NCBI GenBank assembly: GCA_965153455.1
Contig: OZ234495.1
Coordinates: 2,046,001 to 2,110,000 of the forward strand
Source of the DNA: Sphagnum compactum
Taxonomy: Eukaryota > Bryophyta > Sphagnopsida > Sphagnales
Length of the DNA: 64,000 nucleotides
Direction of reading: 5' to 3'
The position numbers and the translations under genes were made by a program. The notes under the pieces were generated by a model, which ran no database searches, was not told the DNA's origin, and saw only the letters and a program-made list of their open reading frames with translations. Positions 57,495 through 64,000 of this stretch are shown here, piece by piece. How positions within the stretch are numbered: position 1 is the first letter of the stretch; the number at the start of each line of letters is the position of its first letter.

Positions 57495-59370
57495 ATGAAT
57501 GTTCTGAAAATCAATTGCATTAGAGGAGGGTTCAAGCGAAGAAGAGACCTCTTCGTGCAAGTCTACAACATGAAATGTTTCCATAATGCTCAAGAGCAAG
57601 CCATCATGAATCTCCCCATCAAATTCAAACCCAAAAACATGCTTCCCACATGCCTTGGCTTTAAGAAAGTTATACCCTAAAATCCAACAAAAAATACACC
57701 TAGATGTTAATGAAGGTCATGCAAGAATTTGAGCCTAGGCAAAAAACCAACATATAATTGGTCTTCACCAATTGCACGAAAAAGATCAAGGATATGACCT
57801 TCTGGAGGTGAACAAGCTTCAATGAGTTGTTGAATCACAATAAGGCTTCTTTATTTTCCCCCTCTCCAAGGTTCTCCAGATAACTTGTGAGACATTGTGT
57901 CAATTGTGATGTTGTCGAATAAGATGTCCAACATTTTGACATCTGCAGAGGGATCTATGTATGACGTACCATTTGAGAAATCAAATGCACTATGTGGTTT
58001 CTTGAAAACCAAAAGATTGGAGATGGTTGTGATGGAACTAGGAGTAGGACCAAGTTGTGGCAAGCAATTGATGGATGTATATGTTTTCACGAGCTCATTC
58101 GCACGGAATTTGGATCATTGTCAACACTACTTCCATGTGCCAATGCCACAAGCCTTTCTTGCAATCGTGGCAATTTGGCACTACACCAAACAAGTGCACA
58201 TCCATTGTTAAATAAAACATATTCCCAAAATTAGAACAAGGAATGAAACCAATTGTTTGAAGGGAGGGTGTTCCAAGAAGGGACATGTTTTTCAATGCCA
58301 TGCACATGCAAGTCGTCAAGAATGTCTATGAAAACCATGTCTACACATCTCCCTATGTCTATGCCTCCTACCAAATTCACATTATTTGTTGAAATGTTTT
58401 TCATCCATTTCATGAAGGTCTTGAAATCTAGCAAAAAAATTTTGTACAATTGAACATGCATTTCACAATCATGCCATTTGTACTTTACAAGTGAAACCAT
58501 CGAAACAAAACAAGGGATTCTCTTAGGGTTAGGAACATGGGCAATCAATACACGTGACATCAAAGATCTTGGGTGTGGAACATGGATGGAGGATGATTTC
58601 CCTAATTGTCCTCATTTTGACATGAACAAACTGAAGATCAACAATGGTGGGTGTAGATTCCTTCCTTTTTTTGGATTTGGGGAGCTACTTTGAAGATTCA
58701 GATTATGTCACAAAAGGAGGCATGTGCTCGATTGAAAATCCAGCTTCTTGTTGTTGGTCCACTTTTTGTTTACAATCTTAAAAAAAAAGTTTGTTTCTCA
58801 ATGAGAACCATCCCACTAGGCAAATTCAGGTACCAACCTCCTTTTTGAAATGCAATCGAGGGAGAAAATGTTAACGATGATTCCACAACATTTTTCAACC
58901 AACACCCATGTTTGCCACCATGGAGATAATCTAGGCACCCTATTATTTGGGATGAAGACAAATTTTATGTATCAAAACAAAATACGAAGAAGGATTTGCA
59001 ATGAACCTGGTTACATGTCCCACGGACGCCCACACCATGCTATGAACTTGGCATTTAATTTCTTGGGCATTTCCACTAAAAATGCAATTACAAATATTCG
59101 CCTTTGCCAAGAGTGAGATATGAATCAATGTCATCAATGCCAAACCCAAAATCCACAACCAATCGATCATCCATGTTCTCATGAGATGTGAGTTCCAACA
59201 AGTTCTTTTTGCATTCATGTTTGAGTTGTGAATTTTTACAATATCATGATGTCATTGCACATATTTGACACACCCCCAAACTCCTTGAAAGATTCAAATG
59301 CGAGTCCCAAAGTGAAAACAACATAAAAAGAAGGAATTGAAGTATATTCTCTTGCTTGCAGCACTTTGGG
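57495..59370 (-). pseudogene. Decayed gene with beta-class N4/N6 amino-methyltransferase-like order
   Basis: On the minus strand coding-like blocks follow one another from about 59370 to 57495. They include SFYVVFTLGLAFESFKEFGG, then RPHHAM-region debris, then a 110-codon frame (58563-58231) holding GRCVDMVFID and HVPSWNTLPSNNWF. Next, one frame over, is SAKLPRLQERLVALAHG. A frame at 58090-57851 then has KPHSAFDFSNGTSYIDPSAD and EPWRGGK. In that frame IQQLIEACSPPEGHILDLF lies at 57779-57835, followed one frame over by AKACGKHVFGFEFDGEIHDG. The order resembles permuted amino-methyltransferases: a DPPY-type region first, then a motif X/I region (LI..sPpG.iLDlF) and an acidic motif II (GFEFD). 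The catalytic DPPY is not visible. Stops and frameshifts show it is dead. The family call is inference. Confidence 0.45.
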
Positions 59371-59383
59371 GGGGGGGGGGGGG
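59368..59383. repeat. Poly-G run of 16
   Basis: Sixteen G in a row followed by TAAAAGGGG. Such runs are rare in AT-rich plant DNA and prone to length error. Confidence 0.85.
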
Positions 59384-59689
59384 TAAAAGGGGCGTGCTAG
59401 AGCTCTAATATGGGGATTAAAATGAGTGACAAGTAGGTCAATTATGCATATTAATATGTACAAACCAAATTGGTTAGTGCATAGTTGAAACACTTTTGGT
59501 GCATGAATGAATCACGGGCAATTAGCCTAAATCATTATGGGACCTTAAAAGTGAAAAAAGTTCACTGCACTTTAACGATTTCACCCCAGTTAAAATTTTT
59601 TCATTATAATATCACTATGTAAATAGCATCATTATTAGTTGACATAATTTTGTATTATAGTTAATTGTGAAAAATATGTTTATTTTATG

Positions 59690-60530
59690 TATTGATTTAA
59701 GTATGTTATGTTATTTTATGATATACCCTATATTATTTTAGGCTACCTTAATTATTTTAACTTATAGCTTAAGTTATTATAAGTTATTATGAATTAATAT
59801 ACGTTATTCTACCTTAAGGTATCCTATCCAGCTTATTATAAGCTTTTTATTTTAAGTTATTTTAAATTAAATTATTCTATTAACTTTAGACTATACTTTA
59901 AATTATTCTAGGTCATTTTACTTTATGTTATTATAAATATTATAATTTAAAATAAAATATAATGACTTAAAATAGAATAACCTAAAATGACCAATAATAG
60001 CATATGAAAAATAATTAAACTTACAATAAAAAACTACCAATAGCCTATGATAATAAAACTTAAAATATCCAATAATAACTTATATTAAAATAACCACCAA
60101 TAATTATAGTTTAACTTAAAATAATCAAAAATAACCACTACTACAATAATCATTAATAGTCATTAATAAAATAACCACCAAATAAAACAATCAATAATCA
60201 TCAATAAAATAATCACAAATAACCTATGATAATATAACCTAAAATAATAAATAATAACATAAAGTGAAATAACCTTCAATAACCAAAAGTAATCAACAAT
60301 AACCTCATATAACCAAAAATAGCTTAAAATAAAATAGTTTAAAATAACCCAAAAAAATTTATAATAGCTGCAAATAACCTAAAGTGAAATAACCAAAAAT
60401 AACATAGAATGACCAATAATAATTTCCACTAGTAAAAAATAACCTAAGGTGAAATAACCAAAAATAATTTAGAATAATTGAAAGTAATTTAAGGTGAAAT
60501 AACTAAAAATAACCAAAAAACATCTAAGAG
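59690..60530. repeat. Low-complexity AAAATAACC domain with strand flip
   Basis: T-rich words (TTATTTTAGG, AAGTTATT, GGTCATTTTA) fill about 59690-59935. Their complements (AAAATAACC, AAAATGACC) fill 59940-60530. The centre is near 59935, where CTAGGTCATTTTA faces TAAAATGACC. Units are about 9-14 bp and degenerate. Confidence 0.75.
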
Positions 60531-61380
60531 TTCATTGCTTTTATTTCTCTTTTGGCAACTATTACACTCCAAATCGACTCAAGATAGCCAGGGCTGGCAG
60601 TGGGGGAAGCAACTTGTTACCTGGAAACTACAGGAAGATGAGATGTAAAAGCAACATACTGACATGTCAGAAACACGCTACAGCCATCAAACTCTGGTGA
60701 AAACTGAGATTCAGAAATTTATGCCCAGGAGATTTCAGTAGTCTGGACCAAACAGAGAGGATTGAGACACCAAGGAGGATGAAGACTAAAAACAGCCCCT
60801 ACTGTCATCATGTCAAGGTTTGCTTGGGAACTTCCTTCCACAAAACACTTACCTTTTGGTTAGCTTTTTCCTTCCTCTTCTAGTATTACAGATAGAAAAA
60901 ACTTTTGCTGAAATATGAAACTGCTTGAACCAGAGAACAAAAAAACACATGAGCTATCTCACATGTAGATACCTTATGCACAGACCCTATCAGTTGTCCA
61001 TTGGTGAATCATGAGCAATGAAGCAGGTGGCTTTGAGCCACACATTTGAGAGATAATGGAGTTAGGGATCAAACACTAAATAAAACCAACCACAAGATCG
61101 AACTAAGAAAACTTCAATTAGGATGCTTCACTCCACCGCTTGACTCATAAGGAATGCTTCCACCATCCAACCCCAGAGCCCCCACCCACCAAGGAAACAA
61201 AAACTTTTTGACAAAAAAATGAGTCCATCCATCACCACCTTAAGGTTATGCCAAGAATTTGTGGAACCTCACAAAAGGGAGGGTGGACACAACCACATGA
61301 CAGGAATGTGGAGTTCTTGTATACGTACACAGCTTCTCCCACATTTGGAGGAGACTACTGGGAGAAGTCAATAAAAGAAC
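60531..61380. other. 3' flank of SEC11, no other gene seen
   Basis: Composition becomes gene-like again at about 60560. The stretch probably includes the 3' UTR of the downstream-reading SEC11 gene. No poly(A) signal was fixed. Confidence 0.35.
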
Positions 61381-61382
61381 CT

Positions 61383-63615
61383 TTACTCTTTAGATGTAAT
61401 GACCAACAAACCGAGCGCTCCAATCAACAGGTACTGCCACAACAGAAATCAACAATCCCACCATTGATTGAGCATAAGCTCTCAGAGTACTTGTACTTAA
61501 ATCATAAGTCATCATATATTATGCTGTGTCTGGAGAAGAAGACAAGGACATTAGAAAGAGCAGAGAGGAGGATGAACCAAACCACTCTCCACAAACAGAG
61601 AGCATGACAAAACAGTGGAGAAAAAAACCACTGGCCAAAACAGACACAAACCATGAAAGGTGACTAGGTACCTAATGCATTTGGGTATCTGATACAGAGA
61701 AGAAAAATACAACAGAACAGACTGCAATCTTAACCCCATGACTGTGCTAGTAAAATACCAGGCCTTTTACATGTATGGCAAGGACAAGCTGCCATCACTC
61801 TCCACTAACTTCATCATCCCCAACAGTGGGTGCAGTAATGACATGCTCAGTCAATGACTTGAGCATAGCATGACTTGTGCAAATATATCTTTGTACTGAA
61901 GTTTCTGTCACACTTGAGGAAGTAGCAGAAAAACCCAGCCATGATCTCAGCTAGCATTCAGCCACAATGACATCTACCAAACTGAAGAAGCAAAATCCCT
62001 GAGGTGGCATTAGAAGTTAACCTTGATATAGGGCTTCTCCGTCATGATAATTGTGACCCACCCAACATATGGTAAAAATCTGCAGATGTCATGAAAGATT
62101 TCAAAAAGTGAGAACTCACAAACACAGAAAAGTATTGCAAAGTTGGGGGAGTAGTTGAGAAATGTACCCCACTGCCCGCCCCATGATGTGATGCCTTTGG
62201 AGCCACATTTGACCATGTGCATAAAGAACTCGATCATCCCCCATGTTATTATCCCCTGCACAGTGAAACCACACAATCACTGGTCTGTCTTTGAGCAAAC
62301 CATTTGAGCAGATTTTAAGCTGGAACAGTTCCTCTTGGCATATAAAAACTCAATCTTTCAAGACAATAACTTGTACAAGCAATTGTGGTAGGCTCAAAGA
62401 CATACTGGACATAGACTGAAATTCAGTATTCTAAAGCATTACCTTTTGTGAGAACTTCAACTTCATTTGTTTCGACTCTCTCATGTACCTTCAAACCCAA
62501 GCCCACACAACAATATTTCTCAACAGAATACACAGGATTCTGAACAGGATAACATGCAATATATTACTGCCAGATTCCTAGTACCCAAAATTGCAATCTC
62601 AGATGCAGGAATGCAGGAATCTTAGATACGCAAAACTTCAGAGCCATAACTGGAAGCAGATAACACAGCAGGATACAAACTCCAAGAATAGGTGACAAAA
62701 TGGATCTGATTTCATGTGGCTAACAATAGTGTAAGCATGAGTCAGTGGACCACCATAACAGCAATATGGTTGTGTGAAAAGCCTAAGAGAATCCTACCTT
62801 AATCACCCGATGCACAATAGGTATGTCCCGTCCCTGCATGAAGAAAAAAGAGGCAGAAAGTCACACATGCCTATAGAAGTCATATGGAACTTCAATATTA
62901 TCCTTACTAATCCATTGAACCCCTACTTTCATGCCAAGAAGACCTTGGGCTACAGCTTGTCATTACATCAGGTCAGTAACTGGACATGACATCAATCTTA
63001 AAATAATATATGACAAAGGATAAGTTTGGTGTTGTACACCCATTTGTGCTGAAAGAACATACATCAACGTGAAAGACAACAATTTCCCCAGCACGAATTG
63101 GGGCCTTGCTCATGTGTAAGAAAAGAATATCTCCCTGACATTATATCCACACAAGTCACAACTAGTCATGAGTCATTCCTACCACCAGTCAAAACTTGTA
63201 ACCTAAATCACATTTAGCTTTTGATTTCTTTAGTCTGACTTGCTCAGAAGAAATCCTATGAGAACACAAGCTCCTACAAATGCAATGAGCTGCTTAGCCA
63301 TGAACTACAACTAGCAATCTTTTGAAGCAGTTCAGATCATGGGTAAGTATGCTTCAAAAAGTACCTTTTCTCCAGCAAAGTACAGTAAGATCGATTGCAA
63401 GTCTACCTAATTGAGAAGTTCTTCAAGAAAAACCCTAAAGAGTACAGATGTGCACATGCAAAGAAAGACATGATGAGAGAAAAAGGGCGAGAAGAAGATA
63501 ACCCTTCTGAAACCAGGTTCCATGCTGCCTGAGAGCACAACCACAACAGGGGACTCACTCCCAGTGAAACACATCAGCCCTTTCCAAATGATTAGAGCAG
63601 ACGTGACAATCATTC
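61383..63615 (-). CDS. SEC11: Signal peptidase complex catalytic subunit SEC11, 3' seven exons
   Basis: Exons (minus, high to low) are 63615-63503, 63134-63063, 62833-62798, 62488-62443, 62255-62168, 62079-62022 and 61433-61383. All have GT-AG borders and consistent phases, giving 153 residues to a TAA stop. SEC11 is the ER membrane serine protease that removes signal peptides from secretory proteins. Visible parts are the membrane segment [19 protein letters not shown], the catalytic Ser in [13 protein letters not shown], the catalytic His in [13 protein letters not shown], and the Asp-containing [16 protein letters not shown]. Then come [19 protein letters not shown] and a C-terminal membrane segment [16 protein letters not shown]. 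Plant SEC11 is about 180 residues, so roughly 27 N-terminal residues (one exon ending in phase 1) are missing. No fitting exon was seen up to 64000, so it probably lies beyond the window. Confidence 0.93.
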
Positions 63616-64000
63616 CTGTGTCACCCAAATCCCAAACCCACAGTAAGCAGCATGTTAACTGCCAGCATTTATCCCTTCCAGTTATCAAACTCCTTCTCCT
63701 TTTCGCCCTCTCTCCCCTTCTCTGAGTCTCAGATCAGTGGAGAGAATAATCCTCTGAGCTTCTTCTTCTTCTTCTTCTATTATCCATCATCCAGTATGTG
63801 CTGATTCAGAACTATACAAAAGCACAATTTCCCAACTAGAGCTCAATATTTAATCCTAAATCCACTCCTCACTGCAATTTGGAATCGATATCGGCGTGCA
63901 TTCACGTCCTTCTAACCCTAATTCCCATCGTTATACTCGACGCGCCAATGCTGCAACCAATGTTAACGGATTCCAGAAAGGGCTCTCACAGTTCTTGCAC
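63616..64000 (-). other. Probable first intron or leader of SEC11
   Basis: The stretch upstream of the first SEC11 exon found here has a GAA repeat in the sense strand (CTT on plus at 63759-63778). It has no frame matching the expected N-terminus. It is either the first coding intron or contains an unrecognised first exon. Confidence 0.35.

Noticed and set aside
63407-63688. Reading 63688 as the SEC11 start
   Set aside because: The residues before [12 protein letters not shown] in that frame do not resemble SEC11, and an acceptor (GACACAG) sits exactly at the known exon border.

Overview
The window is nuclear DNA from a land plant, most likely a non-flowering one (fern, lycophyte or moss-like). 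It holds six plant genes, four of them with short spliceosomal introns or leader introns. They sit in about 50 kb of AT-rich, repeat-laden intergenic DNA full of decayed reading frames. No bacterial features are present. The lineage is inferred from gene content and repeat style only and cannot be fixed from this sequence alone.

Layout. 385-2564 (+) is an unrecognised 375-residue coiled-coil protein in three exons. 3.3-14.7 kb holds decayed coding remnants, including a long antisense coiled-coil pseudogene (10.6-12.3 kb), a zinc-finger-tailed remnant (7.2-8.6 kb) and a GC-rich LTR (8.8-9.6 kb). 20542-22395 (+) is an intronless DUF3475/DUF668 (PSI-like) protein. Convergent with it is an XBAT35-like ankyrin-RING E3 ligase, rebuilt in nine exons (27126 to 23382, -). 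37.3-39.1 kb is a tandem-repeat block and a duplicated leader in front of a three-exon mTERF protein (39455-41673, +). Convergent with that is an intronless receptor-like kinase of the At2g45590/At4g25390 type (44246-46639, -). The last gene is the 3' seven exons of the signal peptidase catalytic subunit SEC11 (63615 to 61383, -); its first coding exon was not found and probably lies past the window end.

48.5-61 kb is mainly repeat DNA. It contains two long low-complexity domains whose word strand flips part way (52.5-54.5 kb and 59.7-60.5 kb) and a tRNA-derived SINE-like head. It also contains a decayed minus-strand gene (57.5-59.4 kb) whose residues suggest a permuted beta-class N4/N6 amino-methyltransferase fold.

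The genes do not form one pathway. They are housekeeping or signalling genes: ER secretion, organelle gene expression, ubiquitin ligation, growth signalling and receptor kinase signalling. A shared trait is a purine-rich GA or GAA tract in the sense strand of every leader that can be seen. All exon models were built by hand from reading frame, GT/GC-AG borders and family similarity; they have not been checked against transcripts.
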